DNA from: Phycisphaeraceae bacterium | GTDB lineage: Bacteria; Planctomycetota; Phycisphaerae; Phycisphaerales; UBA1924 | Reading direction: 5' to 3' | DNA length: 64,000 nucleotides | Assembly (NCBI GenBank): GCA_019636695.1 | Contig: JAHBXD010000002.1 | Location: 496,001-560,000 of the forward strand | Shown here: positions 33,555 to 41,958 of the stretch, piece by piece | Layout: each line of letters begins with the position of its first letter | Numbering within the stretch: position 1 is the stretch's first letter | The notes under the pieces: generated by a model | Told to the model about the DNA's origin: nothing | The model's database searches: none | The model's input: only the letters and a program-made list of their open reading frames with translations | Program-made: the position numbers and the translations under genes

Positions 33555-36500
33555 TCAGCCGCCGGTCACAATATTGACCATCCGGCCCGGAACGACGATC
33601 ACCTTCCTCGCGGGCTTTCCGCCCAGAGCCTGCTGCACCGTCTCATCCGCCAGCACGAGGGCCTCGATCTCGCCCGATGCCGCTCCCGTCGGCACGTGCA
33701 TCCGGTGACGAACCTTCCCCTGAATCGCGATCGCGATCTCGACCGTTTCGTCACGCAGATAGGCTTCTTCATAACGCGGCCACGGCTCAAGGCTCGCCAG
33801 CCCCGTGCCCCCCAACCTGTGCCACAACTCCTCCGCGATATGCGGTGCAAACGGGCACGCCACCAGCGCCAATCGACACGCCTGCGAGCGTGAAATCGGC
33901 AGGTCGCCTTTCTCACGCCGGCTTGTCGCCGTGTTGACGAACTCGATCATCGCCGCGATCGCCGTGTTGAAAGCCAGCCTTTCAAGATCCGCTTCCACCT
34001 TCGCGATCAGGCGGTGCAGCAGTTTTTCCAGCTCGTGGTCGTCCTGCTCGCCCACGACCAGCTCCCCGGTCTCTTCCTGCACCACCAGCCGCCACAACCG
34101 CTGCAGAAACCGGTGCAGCCCGTGAATATCGCGCGGATTCCACGGCTTGCTCGCCTCCAGCGGACCCATGTACATCTCGTACAGCCGGAACGTGTCCGCC
34201 CCGAACTCGGCGATCACGTCGTCAGGATTGATGACGTTTTTGAGGCTCTTACTCATCTTGGCCACGATCGGCGTGACCAACTCAGCCTCGATCTTCTCGC
34301 CTTGAAAGCACGCCGGACCATCGACACCGAACATCACGACCGCTGAGCCTTCACGCTTCAACCTCTCGAAGACCTCACGAGGCAGGCTCGCCGACTCGAT
34401 CGACGACCGCACCTCAGCCCCGCCCGGAAGGGCATGCACCGAGCAGAAACCGCCGCCGAGGTCTCGCAACTCGTACACGTGGTCCACGGGAACGAGCGAC
34501 TTATCCGCCTTCTGATACGCATAACTCGTGATCATGCCCTGATGAAAGAGCTTCTGAAACGGCTCGGGAGTCGACACTTCACCCAGGTCATACAGCACAT
34601 TTTGCCAGAAACGCGCATACAGCAAATGGCCGACGGCGTGCTCACTCCCCCCCAGATACAGGTCTACACCCCCCGCACGCCCGGAACCTCCCATCCAATA
34701 CTGCTCGGCCTCGCGCGACACGAATCGCTCGGCATTCCAGGCATCGCAATACCGCAGAAAATACCAACTCGAACCCGCGGAACCTGGCATCGTGTTCGTT
34801 TCGCGCCGAAGCGATGTCTGCGCTGGCAGATGCATCACCCCCGCTTCACCCGCTGTGGTGTGCACCCAGTCTGTCGCTTTCGCCAGCAGGGGTTGCGGGT
34901 CTTCGCTCTCGACCGGCGCATAATCCGCCAATTCCGGCAGACGCACCGGCAACGTGTGTTCACCCACGGCATGATGACGACCTTCCGCGTCGAACACGAC
35001 CGGAAACGGTTCACCCCAATACCGCTGGCGGCTGAAAAGCCAGTCACGCAGCCGATACGTCACCATCCGACGGCCAACGCCCGCCCGTTCGAGCCACGCC
35101 ACGATCTCGCGTTTGGCTTCCGGCGTAGGCAGCCCGTCCAGCGACACCTCGGCGTTCCGCGAATGCAACGCCACACCCGGCTGAGGCCAAGGCTCCCCCA
35201 ACCCCACTTGCACGACCGGCGAAGGGAGATTCGCGATGATCTCGTCTTCAAACGGCTTGCGAACGAGCAGCGTCCATCCGTCTTCACCCAGATCGTGCAC
35301 CACCACGAGCCGACGCGCATCGGCGACGTGGCTCAGCCGCCGGAAGAGCGCTTCGACCACATCTCGACCATGCGCACCGGGAACCCACACCGCGCTGTAA
35401 TACGACTCGTCCCCGAATGCCGCGTTGAGGTGCTCCCAGAACGCCGCCGGCGCATCCAACTGCATCTCATCCGATGATGGACGCACCACCACGCGAATCG
35501 GCAGGTGAAATGCCTGCGCAAACTCAAAGTCCCGCTCGTCGTGCGCAGGCACGGCCATGATCGCCCCGAAGCCGTACCCCATCAGCACGTAATCCGCCAC
35601 CCACACCGGCACACGCTCCCCCGTTGCCGGGTTCCGCGCATACACCCCCGTAAAAATGCCCGTCTTCTCTTTATGCTCCTGACGCTCAAGGTCCGAGCGA
35701 TGCCGCGACCGCTCCACATACGTCGCAAGAGCCTTCACATCCGTCTCCGCACGCGGCAAAGCCAGCACCCGCTCCACCAGCGGATGTTCCGGCGCGACCA
35801 CCATATACGTGGCCCCGAAAATCGTGTCCGGCCGCGTGGTAAACACCATCAGCGGCGCGTCGTCGCCCTCTACCTCAAACCCGATCTCCGCCCCTTCGCT
35901 CCTGCCGATCCACTCCTCCTGCATCGTTCGCGTCGACGTCGGCCAATCCAGCCCTTTCAGCCCCTCAAGCAAACGCTCCGCATACGCCGTGATCCGGAAC
36001 ATCCACTGCCGCAGCGGCTTGCGCAGCACCGGGTGCCCCCCGCGCTCGCTCCGGCCGTCGATCACCTCGTCGTTTGCCAGCACCGTCCCCAGTTTCGGAC
36101 ACCAGTTCACCGTCTGCTCGCCGAGATACGCCAGGCGCTGATCGTCGATCACCGCCCGGCGCTCATCCGGAGTCAACATGTGCCACGGCCGAACCCCCGC
36201 CGGCTGCCCTCCCAACGCCCCCAACGATCCGCGCAGATCGGCCTCAACCACATCGCCCGTCAGCGTGACGGCCAGTTCGCCTCGCTCCAGCGCCTCAACC
36301 AACTCGTCGATCGGCCGCGCACGCTGCACCCGCGTGTCAAACCACGCGTTGTAGATCCGCAGAAAAATCCATTGCGTCCACCGGTAATACCCCTCGTCGA
36401 TCGTTCCGAACTCCCGCCGCCAGTCATAACTGAACCCGAAGCGCTTCAACTGCCTCCTGAAATTGTCGATCGCAGTCCGCGTCGTCACCGCCGGATGCAC

Positions 36501-36842
36501 CCCAGTCTGAATCGCATACTGCTCCGCCGGAAGCCCGAATGCATCCCACCCCATCGGATGCAGCACATTGAACCCGCGCATCCGCTTATAGCGGCAGAGA
36601 ATATCCGTCGCCGTATACCCCTCCGGGTGGCCCACGTGCAGCCCCGCCCCAGACGGATACGGAAACATGTCAAGGCAATAAAACTTCGGCTTCGTCGCGT
36701 CGAACCCGGCCTCGCCGGGGTTCGCCTGGCAGAATGCGCTGGCCGCTTCCCATGCCGCCTGCCATCGCGCTTCGATCTCTCCGGCCAGGCCGGCCCCGTA
36801 ACGTTGCATCGGTGTTCGGTCAGTGGTCGACGGATCGCTCAT
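33555..36842 (-). CDS. leuS: Leucyl-tRNA synthetase, long form
   Basis: 1095 aa, about 230 residues longer than the E. coli enzyme (about 860). It charges tRNA-Leu. The class I HIGH box reads HVGH in PSGAGLHVGHPEGYTATDI, and KMSKSLKNVINPDD is the KMSKS loop. MAVPAHDERDFEFA and TTRPDTIFGATYMVVAPEHP belong to the editing domain, and RDWLFSRQRYWGEPFPVVF to the catalytic core. Extra length is spread over insertions, notably around residues 170-230 (between LVEALERGE and LAYLGEQTVNWCPK) and about 480-560 (WEHLNAAFGDESYYSAVW onward). Downstream on the same strand is waaA's neighbour yifB; the waaA stop lies 50 bases upstream of the start codon. Confidence 0.96.
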   Translation of the reverse strand: MSDPSTTDRTPMQRYGAGLAGEIEARWQAAWEAASAFCQANPGEAGFDATKPKFYCLDMFPYPSGAGLHVGHPEGYTATDILCRYKRMRGFNVLHPMGWDAFGLPAEQYAIQTGVHPAVTTRTAIDNFRRQLKRFGFSYDWRREFGTIDEGYYRWTQWIFLRIYNAWFDTRVQRARPIDELVEALERGELAVTLTGDVVEADLRGSLGALGGQPAGVRPWHMLTPDERRAVIDDQRLAYLGEQTVNWCPKLGTVLANDEVIDGRSERGGHPVLRKPLRQWMFRITAYAERLLEGLKGLDWPTSTRTMQEEWIGRSEGAEIGFEVEGDDAPLMVFTTRPDTIFGATYMVVAPEHPLVERVLALPRAETDVKALATYVERSRHRSDLERQEHKEKTGIFTGVYARNPATGERVPVWVADYVLMGYGFGAIMAVPAHDERDFEFAQAFHLPIRVVVRPSSDEMQLDAPAAFWEHLNAAFGDESYYSAVWVPGAHGRDVVEALFRRLSHVADARRLVVVHDLGEDGWTLLVRKPFEDEIIANLPSPVVQVGLGEPWPQPGVALHSRNAEVSLDGLPTPEAKREIVAWLERAGVGRRMVTYRLRDWLFSRQRYWGEPFPVVFDAEGRHHAVGEHTLPVRLPELADYAPVESEDPQPLLAKATDWVHTTAGEAGVMHLPAQTSLRRETNTMPGSAGSSWYFLRYCDAWNAERFVSREAEQYWMGGSGRAGGVDLYLGGSEHAVGHLLYARFWQNVLYDLGEVSTPEPFQKLFHQGMITSYAYQKADKSLVPVDHVYELRDLGGGFCSVHALPGGAEVRSSIESASLPREVFERLKREGSAVVMFGVDGPACFQGEKIEAELVTPIVAKMSKSLKNVINPDDVIAEFGADTFRLYEMYMGPLEASKPWNPRDIHGLHRFLQRLWRLVVQEETGELVVGEQDDHELEKLLHRLIAKVEADLERLAFNTAIAAMIEFVNTATSRREKGDLPISRSQACRLALVACPFAPHIAEELWHRLGGTGLASLEPWPRYEEAYLRDETVEIAIAIQGKVRHRMHVPTGAASGEIEALVLADETVQQALGGKPARKVIVVPGRMVNIVTGG

Positions 36843-36892
36843 AGCGTGCTCAGTTCAAGGTGCAAGGATAGCCTGCTCACCCTCGAACCCCG

Positions 36893-38131
36893 TCATCCTC
36901 CAACCGACGACCGCCCCCGCACAAGACCCATCATCACTTCGACATGACGGGCGCTCGCCCCCTGGTGCCGCCGAATACACGCCCGGCCTGCTTCAGCCAT
37001 TGTCCGCCGCATCTCCCCATCCGATATCAGCCGCGCCAACACCCCTGCCAATTCCTCGCGCGTGGTCTCGATCATCCCGCCCGCCTCCTTCAATGCCGCC
37101 ACGGTCGACAGAAAATCACCATACGCCGGACCGATCACCGTCGCCTTCCCGAGTGCCACCGGCTCGATCGGGTCCGAACCGTGCAGCGACCCGAAACTCC
37201 GCCCGATCACCACGACATCCGCCAGCGCATACGCCGCGCGCAACTCCCCGATAGTGTCCAGCAGAAACCGCGTCGTCCCCGGCGCGCCCGCACGCCCCTG
37301 CGAACGCCGCACGCACCCCGGCAACGCCGCCCCCGCCTCCATGAATCGCTCCGGACGTCTCGGGGCACACAACAACTGCACGCCCGCCGGACACGCCCAG
37401 TGCAGCAACTCCTCCTCCCCATCCGCCGTGCTCCCCCCCACGATCAACGGACGTGTGCGATCAATCCCCATCTCGAGCGCCAACTCCGAAGCACCCGCAA
37501 CATCCTCCTCAATCCTCGCGGCATCCCACTTCATCGTTCCCGTCACCTGCACGCGGCCAGGCAGAACCCCCATCGCCGAAAACCGCTCCGCATACGCCTC
37601 GTCCTGAACCGCCGCGACCGCCAGCCGACGAAACACCGGGCCGAAAAAAAACTTCATGCGGCGATACCCGCGAAACGACCGCGCACTCAACCGGCCGTTG
37701 ATCACCCCCACAGGGATCCCTCGCCGCATGCACTCGCGAACGAAATTGGGCCAGACCTCCAGCTCGACCAACCCGACAGCATCCGGCCGCACGCGATCGA
37801 GAAACCGGCGCACACACCACGAAAAATCCACCGGATAGCGCACCACCGCGCACGACCCCCCGTACAACTCGCGCGCTCGTGCAAACCCCGTATCCGTCCC
37901 CACCGAAACCACCACCTCCGCACGCTCGGCCAACAGCGGCACAAGCGTCCGAAGCGCCGAGACCTCACCCACTGACACCGCGTGCACCAGCACCCGGGGC
38001 CGCCCCTCCGGTGCATCCGGCAGGCGTGCCCCCTTCCCCATCCTCCCGGGCCAGTCAGCCCGGTCCTTCCGCATCCATACCGGTGCGGTCAGGCCGGCCA
38101 GCACGACGTAACCCACATCGAGCAGATTCAC
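36893..38131 (-). CDS. waaA: 3-deoxy-D-manno-octulosonic acid transferase (KDO transferase)
   Basis: 412 aa from the GTG at 38131 (NLLDVGYVVLAGLTAPVWM, a membrane anchor helix as in E. coli WaaA). Two further possible starts upstream (GTG 38143, TTG 38167) would run nearly into the tRNA-Val gene. It transfers KDO from CMP-KDO to lipid A precursor. VLVHAVSVGEVSALRTLVPLL, SVGTDTGFARARELYG, LVELEVWPNF, INGRLSARSFRGYRR and GTMKWD are family blocks. In the donor domain, GGSTADGEEELL and RSFGSLHGSDPIEPVALGK are conserved. This is evidence that the organism makes lipopolysaccharide. It lies directly upstream of leuS. Confidence 0.93.
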   Translation of the reverse strand: MNLLDVGYVVLAGLTAPVWMRKDRADWPGRMGKGARLPDAPEGRPRVLVHAVSVGEVSALRTLVPLLAERAEVVVSVGTDTGFARARELYGGSCAVVRYPVDFSWCVRRFLDRVRPDAVGLVELEVWPNFVRECMRRGIPVGVINGRLSARSFRGYRRMKFFFGPVFRRLAVAAVQDEAYAERFSAMGVLPGRVQVTGTMKWDAARIEEDVAGASELALEMGIDRTRPLIVGGSTADGEEELLHWACPAGVQLLCAPRRPERFMEAGAALPGCVRRSQGRAGAPGTTRFLLDTIGELRAAYALADVVVIGRSFGSLHGSDPIEPVALGKATVIGPAYGDFLSTVAALKEAGGMIETTREELAGVLARLISDGEMRRTMAEAGRACIRRHQGASARHVEVMMGLVRGRSSVGG

Positions 38132-38167
38132 TGGTCGCTGCACGCTCCGCGTCTGGCCGAAACCCAA

Positions 38168-38241
38168 TGGGCAGGCAGGGACTCGAACCCTGGACCCCTC
38201 GCGTGTAAAGCGAGTGCTCTAGCCAACTGAGCTACCCGCCC
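38168..38241 (-). tRNA. tRNA-Val (anticodon TAC)
   Basis: A 74-base cloverleaf on the minus strand: acceptor GGGCGGG paired with CCTGCCC (one G-U), D arm GCTC-AGTTGGCTA-GAGC, anticodon stem CTCGC/GCGAG with loop TTTACAC (anticodon TAC), and T arm CAGGG-TTCGAGT-CCCTG. Discriminator base A; CCA is not encoded. It ends where the possible upstream starts of waaA begin. Confidence 0.96.
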
Positions 38242-38270
38242 CAAGACCACAGCATAGCGGCCGACGACAA

Positions 38271-38300
38271 CAAAAGCCGGGCGGGGGCGGCCCCACCCGG
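38271..38300 (-). terminator. Intrinsic terminator of the PAPGA-tail protein gene
   Basis: CCGGGCGGGG (38277-38286) pairs with CCCCACCCGG (38291-38300) with one mismatch and a four-base loop. On the minus strand it is followed by CTTTTG. It is 30 bases past the stop of the gene ending at 38331, and just before tRNA-Val. Confidence 0.7.
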
Positions 38301-38330
38301 TTTCACATGATGCACTTCCTTCAGGCCGCC

Positions 38331-39236
38331 TCACGCACGACGACGGCGTGCAGCAACCCCAAGACCCGCCAGCAACACCACGCCCGCTCCCGGAGCCGGA
38401 ATGAGGCTGACAAGCACCGCGTAGTCGCCGACATCGTTCGAGCCGAAGCCCCGAACGGCGAAGTAGACCACACCATCAGCGGTCGCTTCATACCGCAGCA
38501 CCGAACCGCGAACCGGAAGACCCGAAGTGGCGCCCCAGCCGTCCGAGCCGGCATCATCGTTGGTGATGATGATGTTGCCCGCGCCATCGCGAATATCCAA
38601 CCGCGTGTCAACAATCAAAAAGTTCTGGCTCGCCAGGCTCGACATCGGGGCGGTCATGACCGACAGCACATCCCCCGCCAGCATGTTCACGGCGAAGTAG
38701 TCAATATCGTCATTTGTGAGTGAACCAAAGCCCACCTTAGCCTGCATCACACCCAGGGAAATCAACTGGGCGTCCGCCGGGGTGTCATTGCCTTCAATGT
38801 CATTGAAGTCATAACCCATGCCCGGAGTGATCTTTGCGCTCGTGATGGCAAATGAACCTGTATCCCCCGCGCCGAACCCGCGGACCCGGGCCGTGTAATT
38901 GTCCGTCCCACCGGCGCCATACCGGATTGCCGATCCGCGAACCGGGCCGACCGCGCCGCCGCCACGCCCGTCAACACCGGCATCGTCGTTGTCAATGATC
39001 GCCGAGCCGCCCGCCTGATGCATCGAGAGACGGGTGTCCGGAGTGGCAAAGTTTGTGCCGAGGCTTCCCAGCGGCGTCGTCATGCCGATGTAAATCTCCC
39101 CGGTGAGGAGCATGAAGTCGTAATCGACGTGCCCTCCCGCAGGAAGATGCCCAAGAGCAACGTGAGCCTGGCCGAACGCCATACCCGTACACGCTGTCAG
39201 CGTACAGCCCGCCATCACAAGTGTCTTTTTCATCAT
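38331..39236 (-). CDS. Secreted two-repeat protein with PEP-CTERM-like (PAPGA) sorting tail
   Basis: 301 aa. AGGAGA stands before two adjacent ATG codons (39236, 39233). The signal peptide is MMKKTLVMAGCTLTACTGMAFG. Two repeats of about 95 residues follow: the first around DTRLSMHQAGGSAIIDNDDAG...VRGSAIRYGAGGTDNYT, the second around DTRLDIRDGAGNIIITNDDAG...VRGSVLRYEATADGVVYF. Both resemble the beta-sandwich pre-peptidase-type (PPC) domains. The C-terminus IPAPGAGVVLLAGLGVAA plus RRRRA is the tripartite tail (short PAPGA motif, hydrophobic helix, Arg cluster) of the PEP-CTERM type, in the variant seen in Phycisphaerae. Processing by an exosortase encoded elsewhere is expected. A surface or matrix role is likely. 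Confidence 0.85.
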   Translation of the reverse strand: MMKKTLVMAGCTLTACTGMAFGQAHVALGHLPAGGHVDYDFMLLTGEIYIGMTTPLGSLGTNFATPDTRLSMHQAGGSAIIDNDDAGVDGRGGGAVGPVRGSAIRYGAGGTDNYTARVRGFGAGDTGSFAITSAKITPGMGYDFNDIEGNDTPADAQLISLGVMQAKVGFGSLTNDDIDYFAVNMLAGDVLSVMTAPMSSLASQNFLIVDTRLDIRDGAGNIIITNDDAGSDGWGATSGLPVRGSVLRYEATADGVVYFAVRGFGSNDVGDYAVLVSLIPAPGAGVVLLAGLGVAARRRRA

Positions 39237-39315
39237 CTTCTCTCCTGTGGCCTCCCCGCTTCGGGGGTTGACAATCGCGCAGGATACGGGATTCCCAGTG
39301 GATCGAACTACGGAT

Positions 39316-39339
39316 AGTCATACTTTTAGTCATACTTTT
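39316..39339. repeat. Tandem 12-base repeat in AT-rich promoter region
   Basis: AGTCATACTTTT occurs twice without a gap (39316-39327 and 39328-39339), about 80 bases upstream of the PAPGA-tail gene. The surrounding 39300-39380 stretch is strikingly AT-rich in a GC-rich window. It could be a regulator-binding site or part of the promoter for the minus-strand gene. Confidence 0.6.
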
Positions 39340-39376
39340 TTACGATTACAAATAAATACCAATCACAATGCATATA

Positions 39377-40702
39377 TTACCCTTCCATGCCACGCCAGTC
39401 AAATACTCTGGAACCTAGTAAAAACCCTATAATCCCAATCCCAAGCAGCACCATGCAAGGCACAGCCATATCGACTGGGGAAAACCCTCGCCAAATCGCG
39501 CCCTCCATCGCCCGGATCCCCCAATAAATCGGGCTGACCACCGCCGCCTGCTGCATCCACCCCGGCATGAAAAAGGTCGGCATCATCCCCCCGCCGATCA
39601 TCGCCATCACCAGCATGGTCGACCAACCGATCCCGTTCACGCTCGCCTCAGTCTTACCGCTGACCGCCAGCAGCATCATGATGCCCACGAAGGCCACAAC
39701 GCAGCATGCCGCGGCAACAACCACCCACAACATGGAATCAGGGCGAACCCCCAGGCCAAGCCCGATGGCCAGCAACAGTGCCAGCACGGCGGCGTTCACC
39801 AGGAAACACCCCAGACCCTTGCCCGCCAAGATCTGCCACTTCGGGGCTGAGGCCATCTGAAGGCGCGTCAGGGTTCCCGCCTTGCGCTCAATCACCAACG
39901 ACAGCGCAAAGCCGAATGAGCAACTCATCAGCGCCCAAAGAATCCCCTGCGGAAACGTAATGTCCCAACTGCTCCGAGGGCGGCTCGAAGCCCCCTGCGC
40001 GACCGACTCTACCGTCACTCGCACGGGCTGCCAGCCGTCTTGCCCCGACCCTGGCGCGTCCTCCCCCTCGGACGATGCCCCTTCGGGTTGCAACATCCCC
40101 GACGCCGCGAAGACCTCAACCGCGGCAAGCATCTGCTCAAGCGGGAGATACCGCTCCCATGTTTGGGGGGTCGTGTGCCTGAGCGCCCGTACTTCCCCCA
40201 GGCTTTCCTGTACCAATCGCTGCAGCGACTCCGGATTGGTGAACGACTGCTGCAACTGTGCATAGGCCGTCTGCATCAGCAGCCCCTCGATCATGCCGCG
40301 CTCGGCAGCACGCGAAGGATCGATCACCAGGCGCAGCGGAGCACCGCTCCCCGAAAACGGACGTTCGGAAGCCTGCGAATAGCCGGAGGGAATGACCACA
40401 CCCGCCGCGGCCGACTTGTCTTTGACGAGGCGCTCGGCGTGGTCGCCCGACTCGGCCTTGACGACTTCGACAGCAGGATTGTCCTCAAACGCGGCGACCA
40501 ACCTTCGCGATGCGTCAGATTGGTCGAGGTCTGCCAACGCGAGCTTGATCGCGCGGGACGCTGACCCACCGAACATCCCCGCGAACATCGCCCCGAAGAG
40601 CAGGGCGTAGACCAGCGGAAAACAGAACGTGAAGAAAAAGCCCGCCTTGTCGCGGAGGAGCAGACGGATGTCCTTCAACGCCAACGCCCAGATCGCTCGC
40701 AT
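39377..40702 (-). CDS. ABC-2 type exporter permease
   Basis: 441 aa. The N-terminus MRAIWALALKDIRLLLRDKAGFFFTFCFPLVYALLFGAMF is the standard start of ABC-2 permeases: basic cytoplasmic segment then the first membrane helix. A large extracytoplasmic domain (about 50-250) follows, and then five further helices at the C-terminus (WALMSCSFGFALSLVIERKAG onward, with the ERKAGTLTRL coupling segment). It works with the ATPase encoded 44 bases upstream. Substrate unknown; drug, lipid or polymer export are all possible. The final codons lie in an AT-rich patch, unlike the rest of the gene. Confidence 0.9.
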   Translation of the reverse strand: MRAIWALALKDIRLLLRDKAGFFFTFCFPLVYALLFGAMFAGMFGGSASRAIKLALADLDQSDASRRLVAAFEDNPAVEVVKAESGDHAERLVKDKSAAAGVVIPSGYSQASERPFSGSGAPLRLVIDPSRAAERGMIEGLLMQTAYAQLQQSFTNPESLQRLVQESLGEVRALRHTTPQTWERYLPLEQMLAAVEVFAASGMLQPEGASSEGEDAPGSGQDGWQPVRVTVESVAQGASSRPRSSWDITFPQGILWALMSCSFGFALSLVIERKAGTLTRLQMASAPKWQILAGKGLGCFLVNAAVLALLLAIGLGLGVRPDSMLWVVVAAACCVVAFVGIMMLLAVSGKTEASVNGIGWSTMLVMAMIGGGMMPTFFMPGWMQQAAVVSPIYWGIRAMEGAIWRGFSPVDMAVPCMVLLGIGIIGFLLGSRVFDWRGMEG

Positions 40703-40746
40703 CGTCTTCTCCGAGGGGTGGGTGCGGAAGGTCTCCGCGCGGGTGG

Positions 40747-41604
40747 TCAGTCGCGCAGGCGCCTGCCCGTGAGGTTCAGGAACACGGTTTCAAGATCGGG
40801 GCGGTCGATCCGCAACGAGCGGAGGTCGCCCTTGCTGAGCAACGCCTCGATCTGACGCAGGGGTTGATCGGTCGACAGCCTTTCTTCACCATCGGCCGTG
40901 CCCGCGACCACGATGCTCTCGCCGCCGTGCGATTCGATCAGCGCATCAACGGTGTCGAGCGCCAGCAATCTGCCGTGATCCATGATTGCGACGCGGTCGC
41001 ACACCTTCTGCGCTTCTTCCATGTAGTGCGTCGTATAGATCACCGCGCACCCCTTCGCGCGAAGTTGCGCGACCATTTCCAACAGGCTGTGACGCGATTG
41101 CGGATCAACCCCGGCGGTCGGTTCATCCAGCAGCACGATTTCAGGATCGTGAACAATCGCCGCAGCGAGGTTGAGCCTGCGCTTCATGCCTCCAGAGAAT
41201 GTCGAAACGCGCGCTGACGCCCGATCGGCCAGCCCGACATGCTCGAGAAGCTCATCGATGCGCCCGGCAAGTTGTCGTGCGGCAACCCCGTAGAGCGCAC
41301 CGAAGAGCCGCAGGTTCTCTCGCGCGGTGAGTTCTTCATACAGCGCCAGCGCCTGCGGGGCGACGCCCAATGCTCGGCGCGCCTGGTGCGCATCGGGCGA
41401 AGATGCATCCCCCGCTCTCGTGCGCACCGTCACACGGCCTTCATCGGGCCTGAGCAGGCCGACGGCCATGCGGATCGTGGTGGTTTTCCCTGCGCCGTTC
41501 GGGCCGAGCAGGCCGAGCACTTCTCCAGGCCGAACTTCGAGTTCAAGACGGTCCACTGCACGGGTAGACCCATAGGTTTTTGAGACGCCGTCGAGCCTGA
41601 GCAT
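40747..41604 (-). CDS. ABC-2 type exporter ATPase
   Basis: 285 aa from the ATG at 41604, which has AGGAAA upstream; a TTG at 41628 is less likely. Walker A is GPNGAGKTTTI, the Q loop lies in GVAPQALALYEELTARENL, the signature is FSGGMKRRLNLA, Walker B is VLLDEPTAGVDPQSR and the H loop is YTTHYMEEA. This is the DrrA/CcmA-like class that powers ABC-2 exporters. It forms an operon with the permease downstream and is divergent from the large secreted repeat protein. Confidence 0.95.
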   Translation of the reverse strand: MLRLDGVSKTYGSTRAVDRLELEVRPGEVLGLLGPNGAGKTTTIRMAVGLLRPDEGRVTVRTRAGDASSPDAHQARRALGVAPQALALYEELTARENLRLFGALYGVAARQLAGRIDELLEHVGLADRASARVSTFSGGMKRRLNLAAAIVHDPEIVLLDEPTAGVDPQSRHSLLEMVAQLRAKGCAVIYTTHYMEEAQKVCDRVAIMDHGRLLALDTVDALIESHGGESIVVAGTADGEERLSTDQPLRQIEALLSKGDLRSLRIDRPDLETVFLNLTGRRLRD

Positions 41605-41958
41605 GGGGGTTTCCTGTTCGGTCAGCAAAGTCCAGGTGCCCGGGGAAAATACCTGATCTCAAGAGATGACCATAGCGTTCGTGCCCCTTGGCAGCGTCCG
41701 AGAACGGTTCTGGTTCCCGAACCCCTTTCGGATCAAATGTCAAATAGACGGTTGGGGCATAGAAGGGCTTGCATGCAGGGGGTTCTCGTGGGATGCTGAT
41801 CCAGTATCCCGATCCTTGGAGGGCGGGAGGTTACATTTTCACCGCGGCGTCGCACCCGCTTCGTCAGGGGGTAGATCACATACCGCTAGCCGTTCCTGTG
41901 CGACCGGGATACACCCGGAATGGGGGACTGCTGGTCATCGTGGAGGAAGGTGCAACTT
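41605..41958. other. 354-base divergent intergenic region
   Basis: Separates the exporter ATPase (minus) from the large secreted protein (plus). Besides GGAGGAAGG just before the ATG at 41959, I see no convincing promoter, hairpin or small gene. It must hold promoters for both directions. Confidence 0.5.

Noticed and set aside
35505..36947. 480-codon plus-strand frame opposite leuS
   Set aside because: Low-complexity Arg/Pro/His composition and full overlap with leuS; a codon-bias shadow.
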